Positions 49,185 to 60,544 of a DNA stretch of 64,000 nucleotides are shown here, one piece after another. Location: contig NZ_JAFFJU010000001.1 in the NCBI RefSeq assembly GCF_016924655.1, positions 558,001-622,000 of the forward strand, written 5' to 3'. Below the pieces are notes generated by a model. The model did no database searches. It saw nothing but the letters and a program-made list of their open reading frames with translations, and had not been told where the DNA came from. The stretch is from Sphingomonas arenae (GTDB taxonomy: Bacteria > Pseudomonadota > Alphaproteobacteria > Sphingomonadales > Sphingomonadaceae). Positions within the stretch are counted from its first letter, which is position 1; every line of letters starts with the position of its first letter. A program made the position numbers and the translations under genes.

Positions 49185-50765
49185 ATGACCCCCAAAGTCC
49201 TCATCTCCGACAAAATGGACCCCAAGGCCGCCGCCATTTTCCGGGAGCGCGGCATCCAGGTCGACGAGATCACCGGCAAGACCCCCGACGAGCTCGCCGC
49301 CATCATCGGCGACTATGACGGCCTCGCCATCCGCTCCTCGACCAAGGTCACGGCCAAGCTCCTCGAGCACGCTCGCAACCTCAAGGTCGTCGGCCGCGCC
49401 GGCATCGGCGTCGACAATGTCGACATCCCCGCCGCGACCGCGCGCGGCGTGGTCGTGATGAACACGCCGTTCGGCAACTCCATCACCACTGCCGAGCATG
49501 CCATCGCGCTGATGTTCGCGCTCGCCCGCCAACTGCCGGAGGCCGACGCCTCCACCCAGGCCGGCAAGTGGGAGAAGAACCGCTTCATGGGCGTCGAGCT
49601 CACGGCCAAGACGCTCGGCCTGATCGGCGCCGGCAACATCGGCTCGATCGTCGCCAGCCGCGCACTCGGCCTCCGGATGAAGGTCATCGCCTTCGATCCC
49701 TTCCTCACCCCCGAACGCGCGCTGGAGCTCGGGATCGAGAAGGTCGATCTCGACGACCTGCTTCGCCGCGCCGACTTCATCACGCTGCACACGCCGCTCA
49801 CCGATCAGACTCGCAACATTTTGTCTCGGGAAAATCTTGCCAGGACGAAGAAAGGTGTCCGCATCATCAACTGCGCGCGCGGCGGCCTGATCGACGAAGC
49901 GGCCTTAAAGGACGCGCTCGACAGCGGGCAGGTGGCCGGCGCCGCCCTCGACGTATTCGAGACCGAGCCCGCGACCGCCTCTCCCCTGTTCGGCACGCCC
50001 GGCTTCATCTCCACGCCCCACCTCGGCGCGTCCACCAGCGAGGCGCAGGTCAACGTCGCCATACAGGTGGCTGAGCAGATGAGCGACTTCCTGCTGCTGG
50101 GCGGCGTTACCAACGCCATCAACATGCCCTCGCTCTCCGCCGAAGAGGCCCCGCGCCTCAAGCCCTACATGGCGCTTGCCGAAAAGCTCGGGAAACTGCT
50201 CGGACAGGTGCTGGGCGAGGAGGTCCGCTCCGTCGCGGTAGAGGTCGAGGGCGCGGCCGCCGAGCTCAACCAGAAGCCGATCACCGGCGCCGTCCTCGCC
50301 GGCCTCATGGGTACCTACAGCCAGACCGTGAACATGGTGAACGCCCCCTTCCTCGCAAAGGAACGCGGCCTGGACGTGCGCGAGATCCGCCACGAGCGCG
50401 AGGGCGACTACCACACCCTCGTTCGCGTGACCGCCGGTACCCCGGACGGCGAGCGGTGCGTGGCCGGTACCCTGTTCGGCAACAAGGCCCCGCGCCTCGT
50501 CGACATCTTCGGCGTCGGCGTGGAAGCCGATCTCGCCGGCTCCATGCTCTACATCGTCAACAACGACGCACCCGGCTTCATCGGCGCGCTCGGCAGCACC
50601 CTCGGCAACGCCGGCATCAACATCGCCACCTTCAACCTCGGCCGCCGCGCCGCCGGCGGGGAGGCAGTCGCGCTGGTAGCCGTCGACGGCACGGTCCCGC
50701 CGGAGGTCGTCGAACAACTCAGCCACCTTGAAGGCGTCCGCCAGGTCGTCCCCTTGAAATTCTAG
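49185..50765 (+). CDS. serA: D-3-phosphoglycerate dehydrogenase
   Basis: A 526-residue enzyme, first step of serine synthesis, that oxidises 3-phosphoglycerate with NAD. The NAD loop [18 protein letters not shown] lies near 147-164, and the catalytic RGGLIDE and HLGAST (His) blocks follow. Beyond residue about 320 an intervening (ASB) domain and a C-terminal ACT domain (about 455-526: [27 protein letters not shown]) make this the long form, in which serine feedback is common. The ATG has gagg upstream. It is probably co-transcribed with serC despite the repeat between them. Confidence 0.96.
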   Translation: MTPKVLISDKMDPKAAAIFRERGIQVDEITGKTPDELAAIIGDYDGLAIRSSTKVTAKLLEHARNLKVVGRAGIGVDNVDIPAATARGVVVMNTPFGNSITTAEHAIALMFALARQLPEADASTQAGKWEKNRFMGVELTAKTLGLIGAGNIGSIVASRALGLRMKVIAFDPFLTPERALELGIEKVDLDDLLRRADFITLHTPLTDQTRNILSRENLARTKKGVRIINCARGGLIDEAALKDALDSGQVAGAALDVFETEPATASPLFGTPGFISTPHLGASTSEAQVNVAIQVAEQMSDFLLLGGVTNAINMPSLSAEEAPRLKPYMALAEKLGKLLGQVLGEEVRSVAVEVEGAAAELNQKPITGAVLAGLMGTYSQTVNMVNAPFLAKERGLDVREIRHEREGDYHTLVRVTAGTPDGERCVAGTLFGNKAPRLVDIFGVGVEADLAGSMLYIVNNDAPGFIGALGSTLGNAGINIATFNLGRRAAGGEAVALVAVDGTVPPEVVEQLSHLEGVRQVVPLKF

Positions 50766-50771
50766 GATTAT

Positions 50772-50879
50772 CGCTCGTCCTGAGCGGAGGCCCTCCGGGC
50801 CGCAGTCGAAGGGCATCGGCAAGACATACGCCCTTCGACTTCCCCCCGGATCAAGTCCGGGGTCCGCTCAGGACGAGCG
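50772..50879. repeat. Composite nested inverted repeat
   Basis: An outer pair of perfect 17-base arms (50772-50788 and 50863-50879, cgctcgtcctgagcgga type) encloses a perfect 11-base pair (50804-50814 and 50830-50840, agtcgaagggc) and a 7-base pair (ccccgga 50844-50850 with tccgggg 50856-50862). The whole could fold into a branched cruciform. Such units are frequent between sphingomonad genes. It fills the serA-csaA gap. Confidence 0.85.
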
Positions 50880-50898
50880 CACTAGCTCGGAGACCCAG

Positions 50899-51237
50899 AT
50901 GAACACCATCACCTTCGACGACTTCCTGGCAGTCGACATTCGCGTCGGCACCATCATCGCCGCCGAGCCCTTCCCCCAGGCCCGGAAGCCCGCGTTCAAG
51001 CTCACCATCGACTTCGGCCCGGAGATCGGCACAAAGCGCAGCTCGGCCCAGATCACCGTCCACTACACGCCGGAGTCCCTCGTCGGACGCCAGGTCGCCG
51101 CCGTGGTCAACTTCCCGCCCCGCCAGATCGGCCCGTTCATGAGCGAAGTCCTGACCCTCGGCTTCTCGGACGAAGCGGGAGCTGTGGTGCTGGTCAGCCC
51201 CGACAAGCCGGTCCCGAACGGCTCCAGGCTGCATTAA
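50899..51237 (+). CDS. csaA: tRNA-binding domain protein CsaA
   Basis: A 112-residue OB-fold protein of the tRNA-binding domain family (EMAP-II like). [37 protein letters not shown] and the late [19 protein letters not shown] with [16 protein letters not shown] are hallmarks of CsaA. That protein binds tRNA or acts as a protein-export chaperone in some bacteria. It is one domain, dimeric in known cases. It lies between serA and purA, with no overlap, and an inverted repeat upstream. Confidence 0.9.
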   Translation: MNTITFDDFLAVDIRVGTIIAAEPFPQARKPAFKLTIDFGPEIGTKRSSAQITVHYTPESLVGRQVAAVVNFPPRQIGPFMSEVLTLGFSDEAGAVVLVSPDKPVPNGSRLH

Positions 51238-51264
51238 CTGGACCAATCCGGCCCCAGCCAATAG

Positions 51265-52608
<1,344 letters not shown>

Positions 52609-52633
52609 GCCGAGCAGGTCCGCGGGTGAGCCG

Positions 52634-53353
52634 GTGAGCGCCGATCCTCGCGCAACTATGGCTGCGCGGAACAATGCCGATCTTTATGAGGCGGTCTTTC
52701 GATCGCGCGGGTTGGAATACGTTCGCACGCCGGCCGCCTTCATCGCCGGAGGCCCTCCTCCCCCATATTACTCGCACCTGACGATCCTTTCCGAGGGATA
52801 TCCGGAGGAGGTCAAGGAATACCTCCGCCAGCTGTCATCCAGGTTTGGGGGTGCGATTGGATACAAGGACAGCTTCAGCGAGCTTGATCTGCGCGACCAA
52901 GGCTTCGACCTTCTATTCGAGGCATCATGGATCTACCGACCCGAAGGCCCCGCCCGAGAGCAGGTTGGCTGGGAAAGGGTCACTGATGCCCGCTCGTTGG
53001 AACAGTGGGAAGACGCATGGAAAGCGGCCGGCTCGCCGACAGAAGAGCGCATGTTCTGCGCGTCGCTGCTCCAAGCCGCCGAGATTACCATTTTGGGGAA
53101 AAGGACGGACGCAGGGAGCTATGCGGCGGGGTGCATCGCCAACGTCTCGGAATCCTGCATCGGCATGTCGAATCTGTTTTCCTTGATCGACTGCGACCTC
53201 GTCGGCGACGCCACGGGCGCCGTTGCATCGGTCAGGCCCGATCTCCCGATCGTGGGCTACGCTTCGGGAGGTCTGCTGGCCTCGGCATGCCAAGCTGGCT
53301 ACCGAACTACAGGTGATCTAAGAATTTTCGCGGGACAGAGCGCCCGTCTGTAG
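52634..53353 (+). CDS. GNAT-like acetyltransferase-fold protein, unknown function
   Basis: A 239-residue soluble protein. The first half (MSADPRATMAARNNADLYEAVFRSRG, then PPPYYSHLTILSEG) has no match I am sure of. The C-terminal LPIVGYASGGLLASACQAGYRTTGDLRIF resembles the last strands of GNAT proteins, where a neighbour often reads VGYE-x-G-x-x-L-x-x-A-x-x-x-GF. The start is GTG at 52634, just after purA with a purine-rich stretch. GC content looks slightly lower than in purA. No function is assigned. Confidence 0.6.
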   Translation: MSADPRATMAARNNADLYEAVFRSRGLEYVRTPAAFIAGGPPPPYYSHLTILSEGYPEEVKEYLRQLSSRFGGAIGYKDSFSELDLRDQGFDLLFEASWIYRPEGPAREQVGWERVTDARSLEQWEDAWKAAGSPTEERMFCASLLQAAEITILGKRTDAGSYAAGCIANVSESCIGMSNLFSLIDCDLVGDATGAVASVRPDLPIVGYASGGLLASACQAGYRTTGDLRIFAGQSARL

Positions 53354-53376
53354 GGTCGCTACAGCCGGGCTGAGTT

Positions 53377-54176
<800 letters not shown>

Positions 54177-54180
<4 letters not shown>

Positions 54181-55208
54181 ACCTCCACCCCCCCTTCTCT
54201 TTCCTTCGGTTCCGTTTCGTCGGGGGCGGCTTCCTCGACCTCCAGCTGGTCGCGGAACGGCCCCGAATAGACTTCGCCCTCTAGCGCCGTGGGCTCCACT
54301 TCCGCCAGTGCCGCGTTCAATTCCGCGCCCATCGTGACGCCCAGCCCGATGATGAAGAAGAACAGGAGGGCAATCATGATGCCCGCCAGGCTGCCGTAGG
54401 TCAGGTCATAGCCGCCGGCCAGGCTGATGGCCTCGGGCAACAGCTCGGCCGTGCCCAGCCACCAGACGGTGACCAGCAGCGCGCCCGGCCACTTGCGGCA
54501 GCTTTTCTTGCGATATCGCGACGGCGTCAGCACCACGAAGATGGTGTAGACCGTCCCGAACAGCGCCAGCGCGGGGATCACCCGATAGATCTGGATAGTG
54601 GACGCAATGTCCTCGAACTGCGGGAACACGCCGGTGATCACCCGCTGCAGCGACGCCATGAACACGGTGGCGGCGAACGCGATCATCAGCAGCAGCACCG
54701 CGCCGATGATGAAGGCGACGGAGATCAGCCGATATTCCCAGAATGGCGCCGTATATTTCACGCCATAGGCCCGCCGCAGGATGTCGCGGATCGTCTCGAC
54801 GAAACTGGTCGCGGTCCACAGGCCGACCAGCCCGCCGAACCACAACAATGGTCCGGTCCGCGCCGTCAGCACTTCGCTGATCGGGTCGCGAAGCACGTCG
54901 GCAACGTCCGCGGGCACCTGCGCCAGGATCACTCCCACGGTCTGCGCGACATCTTCCGGCCGCCCGAGCAGCTGCAGCAAGGCCGCGGCCGAGATGAAGA
55001 AGGGGAACATCGATAGCAGCGACAGGTAGGCAAGGTTGCCGGCGTGGATGAAGCCGTCGTTGTATACGCCGAGCGCAACCCGCTTCAGGATCTCGAACGG
55101 CCGAGTCCCGGGGCGGACGCGGCGAACCACCTGCTCGCCGAAGCGGGCCTTCATGTGGGCGAGGTGCTTGCGCCGTTCTTCGGGGGATTGAGGAGAGGTT
55201 TCCAGCAT
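54177..55208 (-). CDS. YihY/BrkB family inner membrane protein
   Basis: A 343-residue membrane protein with six helices between residues 45 and 300. The signature YNDGFIHAGNLAYLSLLSMFPFFISAAA near 49-76 and the GLWTATSFVETIRDILRRAYG stretch identify the BrkB/YihY family, once thought to be ribonuclease BN and now of unknown role. The N- and C-terminal tails are charged and cytoplasmic. It starts 11 bases after the DnaJ gene and overlaps fabI by 4 bases, forming a three-gene operon. Confidence 0.9.
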
Positions 55209-55219
55209 GGATCAGGCGA

Positions 55220-56167
55220 CTAGACGCCCAAGGCCGCCCGCGGGTTGCCGCCACCGCTCCATTCGCTGACGAAGCGCTCCAGCTCGGCGTCGGATGCGGG
55301 CAGGTCCACCGCCAGCGTCACCAGCTGGTCGCCGCGCGTTCCGTTGCGGTCGGAAAAGCCGCGCCCCTTGATCCGCAGCACCTTGCCGGACGAGCTCCCC
55401 TTGGGGACCGTCAGCATCACAGGTCCGTCCGGCGTGGGCACCTTGATCTTACCCCCCAGCACCGCTTCCTTCAGGGTCACGGGCAGGCTCAGGCGAATGT
55501 CCTTGCCGTCCCGCGTGAAGAAGCGGTGCGGCTCGATCGCGACGGTCACGATCGCGTCGCCCGTCCCGCCCGGACCCTGCTCGCCCTTGCCGGCGAGCCG
55601 GATCTTGGTGCCATCCTCGACACCGGCCGGCAGCTTGAGGTCGATGGTCTTGCCGTCGCCCAGCGTCACCCGTTGAGGGGCGAGCGTCGCCGCATCCACG
55701 AACGGCACCTTCAGCCGGTACGCGATATCCGCCCCTTTCTGGGGAGGAGCCTGCCGCCTGCCGCCGAACCCACCGAACGGCCCGCCGCCCCCACGCTTGC
55801 CACCGCCGCCGAACAGTCCTTCGAACAGGTCCGACAGGTCGGCGGTGTCGCCCGCGCCGAAGCCTTCGAACCCACCATTGCCGCCACCGGGACGCGCTCC
55901 ACCGTAAGCCCCGCCGCCACCGAAGCCGCCGCCGAACGGCATCTTGGGATTGCCCTCCTCGTCGATCTCGCCCCGGTCGTAGCGGGCGCGCTTGTCCTTG
56001 TCGGACAAGAGGTCGTAGGCGCTCGTCACCTGCGCGAAGCGCTCGGCCGCCTTGGGATTGTCCTTGTTGCGGTCGGGATGAAGCTGCTTGGCGAGGCTGC
56101 GATACGCCTTCTTGATCTCCTCCTCGCTCGCGCCGCGCTTGATCCCCAGTCGTGCGTAAAGATCCAT
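55220..56167 (-). CDS. DnaJ C-terminal domain co-chaperone (CbpA-like)
   Basis: A 315-residue J-domain protein that stimulates DnaK. The J domain (1-66) has the HPD motif at 30-32. A Gly/Phe-rich linker (72-135) follows, then two beta-domain substrate-binding parts (about 145-310: KVPFVDAATLAPQRVTLGDGKTIDLKLPAGVEDG). There is no zinc-finger domain, which places it with CbpA rather than DnaJ. The conserved protein starts at MDLYARLGIK. It is first in a leftward operon with a YihY protein and fabI. Confidence 0.93.
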   Translation of the reverse strand: MDLYARLGIKRGASEEEIKKAYRSLAKQLHPDRNKDNPKAAERFAQVTSAYDLLSDKDKRARYDRGEIDEEGNPKMPFGGGFGGGGAYGGARPGGGNGGFEGFGAGDTADLSDLFEGLFGGGGKRGGGGPFGGFGGRRQAPPQKGADIAYRLKVPFVDAATLAPQRVTLGDGKTIDLKLPAGVEDGTKIRLAGKGEQGPGGTGDAIVTVAIEPHRFFTRDGKDIRLSLPVTLKEAVLGGKIKVPTPDGPVMLTVPKGSSSGKVLRIKGRGFSDRNGTRGDQLVTLAVDLPASDAELERFVSEWSGGGNPRAALGV

Positions 56168-56274
56168 GCCTGTTCCAAATGTCCGCTTAACCGGTTGTTT
56201 GTGGGCGCGTGGCAGAACCGTCAATGACTCTGGTCATCGACGCGGTGCTCTGCCACCTTTGTTTCGGGGGAAAT

Positions 56275-56889
56275 ATGGAAACGAGTGGCTCCACCGCCAA
56301 CCGGCGGCCGCTGAAGTCGCGCACCACCTGGTGGGCCGGGCTGGTCACGCGCGCCGCGCTCGCCAGCGGCATCAGCGCCAACGGCATGTCGGTGTTGGGC
56401 GTGCTGATCGCGGGGCTCGGGGCCGCGGCGCTGGTCTACGCACAGGACATGCCGTGGCTGTTCCTCGTCGCCGCCGTGTGCGTCCAGTTGCGCCTGCTCG
56501 CCAACATGCTCGACGGCCTGATCGCGGTCGAGGGCGGCCGTGGCTCGCCGACCGGCGCCATCTTCAACGAATTTCCCGACCGGCTCGAAGACAGCCTGTT
56601 CCTCGTCGCCGCCGGCTATGCGTCGGGTTTCGGCTGGCTCGGCTGGCTCGCCGCTTTGCTTGCGGCGGTCTGCGCCTACGTCCGGCTGCTCGGCGGCGCG
56701 CTCGGCTTCCCGCAGGACTTCCGCGGCCCGATGGCCAAGCCGCATCGCATGGCCGCGCTGACGGTCGGCTGCCTCGTCGCCGCCTTCTGGCTCCCCGCCA
56801 TCCAGATCGCCCTCGGAGTCATCGCCGCCGGCACCGCCCTCACCATCGCGCTGCGCCTCACCCGCCTGAGCCGAGCGCTCCAGCCATGA
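56275..56889 (+). CDS. CDP-alcohol phosphatidyltransferase family protein (YnbA-like)
   Basis: A 204-residue membrane enzyme that swaps CMP of a CDP-lipid for an alcohol. The active-site run is MLDGLIAVEGGRGSPTGAIFNEFPDRLED at 78-106. The usual DGxxARx8Gx3Dx3D is altered: AR becomes AV and the first Asp of the second part is Asn98, while Asp102 and Asp106 remain. YnbA-type proteins share this variant. It starts at 56275 after cggggg. The PlsC-like gene overlaps its stop by 4 bases, and a CdsA-like gene follows, so all three act on phospholipid. Confidence 0.82.
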   Translation: METSGSTANRRPLKSRTTWWAGLVTRAALASGISANGMSVLGVLIAGLGAAALVYAQDMPWLFLVAAVCVQLRLLANMLDGLIAVEGGRGSPTGAIFNEFPDRLEDSLFLVAAGYASGFGWLGWLAALLAAVCAYVRLLGGALGFPQDFRGPMAKPHRMAALTVGCLVAAFWLPAIQIALGVIAAGTALTIALRLTRLSRALQP

Positions 56890-57476
56890 TCTCCGCCCTG
56901 CTGATCGGTCTCACACGGTTCCTGGTCGGCGGCACCGGCCAGTGGGTCGGTTGCGCGCCCTCCTCCCGCCAGCGCATCTACTTCGCCAACCATTCGAGCC
57001 ATCTCGACACCATCATCCTGTGGGCTGCCATGCCCCCCGACCTACGCCGCCGCACGCGTCCGGTCGCCGCCGCCGACTATTGGGGCAAGGGCGCCGTCAA
57101 CCGCTACATCGCCGTCAACATCCTCAACGCCGTCCTGATCGAGCGCAACGCCCGCGGCAGCGACCCGCTCGAGCCCCTGCGCGACGCCCTGGCCGCCGGC
57201 GACAGCCTGATCATCTTCCCCGAAGGCACCCGAGCCTTCGAGCGGCTCCCCGGCGCGTTCAAGCCCGGCCTCTACCACCTCGCCAAGGCCTTCCCGGAGG
57301 CGGAGCTCGTCCCCGTCTATCTCGACAACCTCCGCCGCGCCCTTCCCAAGGGCAGCTTCCTCCCCGTGCCGATCAGCTGCGTCGCGCGCTTCGGCTGCCC
57401 CCTTCAGCTCGAGGCCAGCGAGACCAAGCCGGCCTTCCTCGAACGGGCCCGCGCGGCCGTGGTGCAGATGGCATGA
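56886..57476 (+). CDS. 1-acyl-glycerol-3-phosphate acyltransferase family protein (PlsC-like)
   Basis: A 196-residue membrane-associated acyltransferase. The catalytic NHSSHLD (35-41) has the expected His-x4-Asp, and FPEGTRAF (about 114-121) is the second substrate-binding motif. It would move an acyl chain to lysophosphatidate or a related lysophospholipid. The ATG overlaps the stop of the upstream CDP-alcohol transferase gene, and its own stop overlaps the next start. It is at the short end for the family, so it may be a variant specialised for this operon. Confidence 0.88.
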   Translation: MISALLIGLTRFLVGGTGQWVGCAPSSRQRIYFANHSSHLDTIILWAAMPPDLRRRTRPVAAADYWGKGAVNRYIAVNILNAVLIERNARGSDPLEPLRDALAAGDSLIIFPEGTRAFERLPGAFKPGLYHLAKAFPEAELVPVYLDNLRRALPKGSFLPVPISCVARFGCPLQLEASETKPAFLERARAAVVQMA

Positions 57477-58423
57477 CCCTTCCGACGATCGATCCCACCA
57501 TGCAGCTGCTGTTCGGCGGCGTACTCGCCCTGCTGCTGCTCGCCTCCGCCGTCGGCTTCGCCCTCGCCCGACGGGTCACGACCGAGAACGGGCGCGAAAC
57601 TGTCCGCAACCTCAACGCCCGGATCAAGGCCTGGTGGGTAATGGTCGGCGTGTTCGCCCTCGCCTTCATCTTCGGCAAGGGCGTCACCATCGTCCTGTTC
57701 GCGCTGATCAGCTTCTACTGCCTGCGCGAGTTCCTGACCCTCACGCCGACGCACCCGACCGATCACCGCCCGGTCGCCGCGGCCTTCTACCTGTTCCTGC
57801 CGCTGCAATACTGGCTCGTCTGGATCGACTGGCAGTCGATGCTCACCATCCTCATCCCGGTTTATGCTTTCCTGCTGCTCCCCGTGCTGGCCGTCCTGAA
57901 GGGCGAAACCGACGACTTCCTCGCCCGCACCGCGCGCATCCAGTGGGCGCTGATGCTGACCGTCTTCTGCATCAGCCACGCTCCCGCCCTCCTGCTGCTC
58001 GAGCTGCCCGGCGACCACCAGCCCATCTTCCTGCTCTTCTTCCTGATCACGGTCGTGCAGCTCAGCGACGTCCTCCAGTATGTCGCCGGCAAGCTGTTCG
58101 GCCGCCGCAAGATCGCTCCCAACGTCAGCCCGTCCAAGACGGTCGAGGGCTTCGTCGGCGGAAGCCTCGCCGCCACTGGCGTCGGCGCGGCCCTGTGGTG
58201 GATCACGCCCTTCACCCCGCTGGAGGCCGCAGCCATGGCCGCCGCCATCGTCCTCGCCGGCTTCCTCGGCGGCCTGGTCCTCTCTGCCGTCAAGCGCTCG
58301 CTCGGCGCCAAGGACTGGGGCGTGATGATCGAGGGCCATGGCGGAGCGCTCGACCGGATGGACTCGGTTACCTTCGCCGCGCCGCTGTTTTTCCACCTGG
58401 TGAACTACTTCTTCGCCCAATGA
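57473..58423 (+). CDS. Phosphatidate cytidylyltransferase family protein (CdsA/YnbB-like)
   Basis: A 316-residue polytopic enzyme that makes CDP-diacylglycerol from phosphatidate and CTP. The signature region is SPSKTVEGFVGGSLA near 218-232, followed by SAVKRSLGAKDWGVMIEGHGGALDRMDS, in which the final DRMDS holds the metal-binding aspartates. About nine membrane helices precede it. A YnbA/YnbB-like arrangement is known in enterobacteria. It overlaps its neighbours by 4 bases each. A housekeeping CdsA is not visible in this window, so this may be an extra copy. Confidence 0.9.
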   Translation: MTLPTIDPTMQLLFGGVLALLLLASAVGFALARRVTTENGRETVRNLNARIKAWWVMVGVFALAFIFGKGVTIVLFALISFYCLREFLTLTPTHPTDHRPVAAAFYLFLPLQYWLVWIDWQSMLTILIPVYAFLLLPVLAVLKGETDDFLARTARIQWALMLTVFCISHAPALLLLELPGDHQPIFLLFFLITVVQLSDVLQYVAGKLFGRRKIAPNVSPSKTVEGFVGGSLAATGVGAALWWITPFTPLEAAAMAAAIVLAGFLGGLVLSAVKRSLGAKDWGVMIEGHGGALDRMDSVTFAAPLFFHLVNYFFAQ

Positions 58424-59007
58424 GCCTCATCGCCCTGCTCGCCTTCATCCGGGCACTCGGCCTCACCCTGCCGCTGTGGCTCGTCGCCGGCTGGAGCACG
58501 GCCGAGGCGATCCTCTGGTTCATCGTCGCCGACGTGCCGATCAGCTGGATCGCGGTCCGCAGCGGCACCCGCGCCGGCCTGCTCGCCGCCCTCGTCGCCG
58601 CCGGCAGCGCCACGCTGGGAGGGGCCGTCACCTACGCCTGGGCCGCCCACGAGCCCGCCGCGCTCGCCCACCTGATGAACGCCCTTCCGGCCATCTCGCC
58701 CACCCTGATGGCGCAAGTCGACGACATCTGGGCGGCAGACGGCTTCCTCGGCATGCTCGCCGGCAGCTTCGGCGGCACGCCTTACAAGCTCTTCGCCGCC
58801 GCAGCCGGGGAGCAGGGCAGCGCCCTCTTCCTCTTTCTCCTCGCCACCTTCTTTGCTCGCCTCCCCCGCTTCCTGCTCGTAGCCGTCCTCACCGGCGCGA
58901 TCAGCGGGCTCCTCTCCCGCCACATCGGCGTCCGCGCCCGCCTCGCTATCCTGCTCGCCGTCTGGACCGCCTTCTACGCCTGGTACTTCTCCGTCATGCC
59001 CGCCTGA
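58420..59007 (+). CDS. Polytopic membrane protein, unknown function
   Basis: A 195-residue membrane protein with about five helices, starting MSLIALLAFIRALGLTLPLWLVAG. The central AALVAAGSATLGGAVTYAWAA and the late RLPRFLLVAVLTGAISGLL give glycine-rich helices of the kind seen in the SNARE-associated DedA/YqaA group, but the match is loose. The ATG overlaps the CdsA-like stop by 4 bases, so it belongs to the lipid operon and may move or position lipid. I do not assign a family. Confidence 0.7.
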   Translation: MSLIALLAFIRALGLTLPLWLVAGWSTAEAILWFIVADVPISWIAVRSGTRAGLLAALVAAGSATLGGAVTYAWAAHEPAALAHLMNALPAISPTLMAQVDDIWAADGFLGMLAGSFGGTPYKLFAAAAGEQGSALFLFLLATFFARLPRFLLVAVLTGAISGLLSRHIGVRARLAILLAVWTAFYAWYFSVMPA

Positions 59008-59045
59008 CCTCGACTCCAGCGCAGAGGAGTCTAAATCAGCGCGCC

Positions 59046-59621
59046 ATGACCGATCCCTTTGCCCTGTTCGCCGAGTGGTTCGCGGAGGCGCAGGCATCCG
59101 AACCGAACGACCCCGAAGCCATGGCCCTCGCCACGGCGAATCCGGACGGCCGTCCCTCGGTGCGCATGGTGCTGCTCAAGGGCCATGGCCCCGAGGGCTT
59201 CACCTTCTACACCAACCTCGACAGCCGAAAGGGCGGCGAGCTCGCCGCCAACCCCCATGCGGGCATCTGCCTTCACTGGAAATCGCTTCGCAAGCAGGTC
59301 CGCGCCACCGGTCCGATCGAGCGCGTCGCCGACACGGAGGCCGACGCCTATTTCGCCACCCGCGCCCGCGACAGCCAGCTCGGCGCCTGGGCCTCCGACC
59401 AGTCCCGCCCCCTCGACCGGCGCGAGACCTTCGAGCAGCGCTTCGCTGCCATGAAGTCCCGGTTCGAAGGCAGCGACGTGCCGCGGCCGCCGCGCTGGTC
59501 CGGCTTCCGCCTCGTTCCCCAAGAGATCGAATTCTGGGCCGACCGTGCGTTCCGTCTGCACGAGCGCCGACTCTTCACCCGCGCGCCCGACGGCTGGACC
59601 GAGGGCCTGCTCTTCCCATGA
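59046..59621 (+). CDS. pdxH: Pyridoxamine 5'-phosphate oxidase
   Basis: A 191-residue FMN enzyme that makes pyridoxal phosphate from pyridoxamine or pyridoxine phosphate. It begins DPFALFAEWFAEAQASEPNDPEAMALATANPDGRPSVRMVLLKG with FMN contacts in RMVLLKG and the following FYTNLDSRKG. The C-terminal PPRWSGFRLVPQEIEFWADRAFRLHERRLFTR is the conserved PdxH end. The start follows a 38-base gap from the lipid operon. The next gene overlaps its stop by 4 bases. The length is slightly shorter than E. coli PdxH (218). Confidence 0.95.
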   Translation: MTDPFALFAEWFAEAQASEPNDPEAMALATANPDGRPSVRMVLLKGHGPEGFTFYTNLDSRKGGELAANPHAGICLHWKSLRKQVRATGPIERVADTEADAYFATRARDSQLGAWASDQSRPLDRRETFEQRFAAMKSRFEGSDVPRPPRWSGFRLVPQEIEFWADRAFRLHERRLFTRAPDGWTEGLLFP

Positions 59622-60544
59622 GGGTCACCGGCGACGCCCGCGCCCGCCTAACCCAGCGGGCGGCACTGGCCAGCGTCGCCATGGCGCTGGTCCTGCTCGG
59701 CGCCAAGGTCTGGGCGTCCATCGCCACCGACTCCACCGCCATGCTCGGCAGCCTTGCCGATACGGCGCTCGACCTTGTTGCCAGCCTCGTCACCCTGGCC
59801 GGCGTGCGCATCGCCGCGCTGCCGGCCGACCACGACCATCGCTTCGGTCACGGCAAGGCGGAAGCGTTGGTCGCACTAGGCCAGACCGTGCTCATCGCCG
59901 GATCGGCCATCGGCATTGCCTGGCGTGCCATTCATCGCCTGGTGGAAGGCGCACCGACCGAGAATGCGGAGCTCGGCATCGGCGTCAGCTTCGCGGCCAT
60001 CCTCGGCACCTTCCTCCTGCTCGCCTATCAGAAGCGGGTCATCGCCCGGACCAGCTCCATCGCGATCCAGACCGACAATCTCCACTACAAGTCCGACCTG
60101 TTCCTGAACTCGGCCGTCATCCTCGCCCTGGTGCTCGACCAGTGGCTGCACGTCCGCGGCGCCGATGCGGCCTTCGGGATCGTCATCGCGGCCTGGCTCT
60201 TGTGGGGAGCGTGGAACGCGGCCCAGCATTCGGTCGACCAGCTGATGGACCGGGAATGGCCGATCGATAAGCGCGAGGCCTTCCTTGCCGCCTGTGCCGA
60301 CTATCCCGAGCTCAAGGGCATCCACGACGTCCGCACCCGCTCCAGCGGAGCCCACGACTTCATCCAGTTCCACTGCTGGGTGCCGGAGGAGTGGACGGTC
60401 AAGGAAGCCCACGACAGGATGGACCGCGTGGAGGAAGACCTGCAACGCCGCTTCCCGGGCACGGAGATCTTCCTCCATCTCGATCCCGAGGGCCACACCG
60501 ACCGGGAGGGCATGCTCCCGCACGAGATCACGGAGACACGATGA
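59618..60544 (+). CDS. Cation diffusion facilitator metal transporter
   Basis: A 308-residue CDF-family exporter with six helices between residues 15 and 210. Transport-site residues are present: DTALDL in helix 2 (Asp48 and Asp52) and HYKSD in helix 5 (His-x3-Asp). This matches FieF-type zinc or iron exporters. The cytoplasmic C-terminal domain (about 215-300) has the metal-dimer fold with HDVRTRSSGAHDFIQFH. It overlaps pdxH at its start and the PhzF-like gene at its stop, each by 4 bases. The metal cannot be fixed from sequence. Confidence 0.92.
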   Translation: MRVTGDARARLTQRAALASVAMALVLLGAKVWASIATDSTAMLGSLADTALDLVASLVTLAGVRIAALPADHDHRFGHGKAEALVALGQTVLIAGSAIGIAWRAIHRLVEGAPTENAELGIGVSFAAILGTFLLLAYQKRVIARTSSIAIQTDNLHYKSDLFLNSAVILALVLDQWLHVRGADAAFGIVIAAWLLWGAWNAAQHSVDQLMDREWPIDKREAFLAACADYPELKGIHDVRTRSSGAHDFIQFHCWVPEEWTVKEAHDRMDRVEEDLQRRFPGTEIFLHLDPEGHTDREGMLPHEITETR

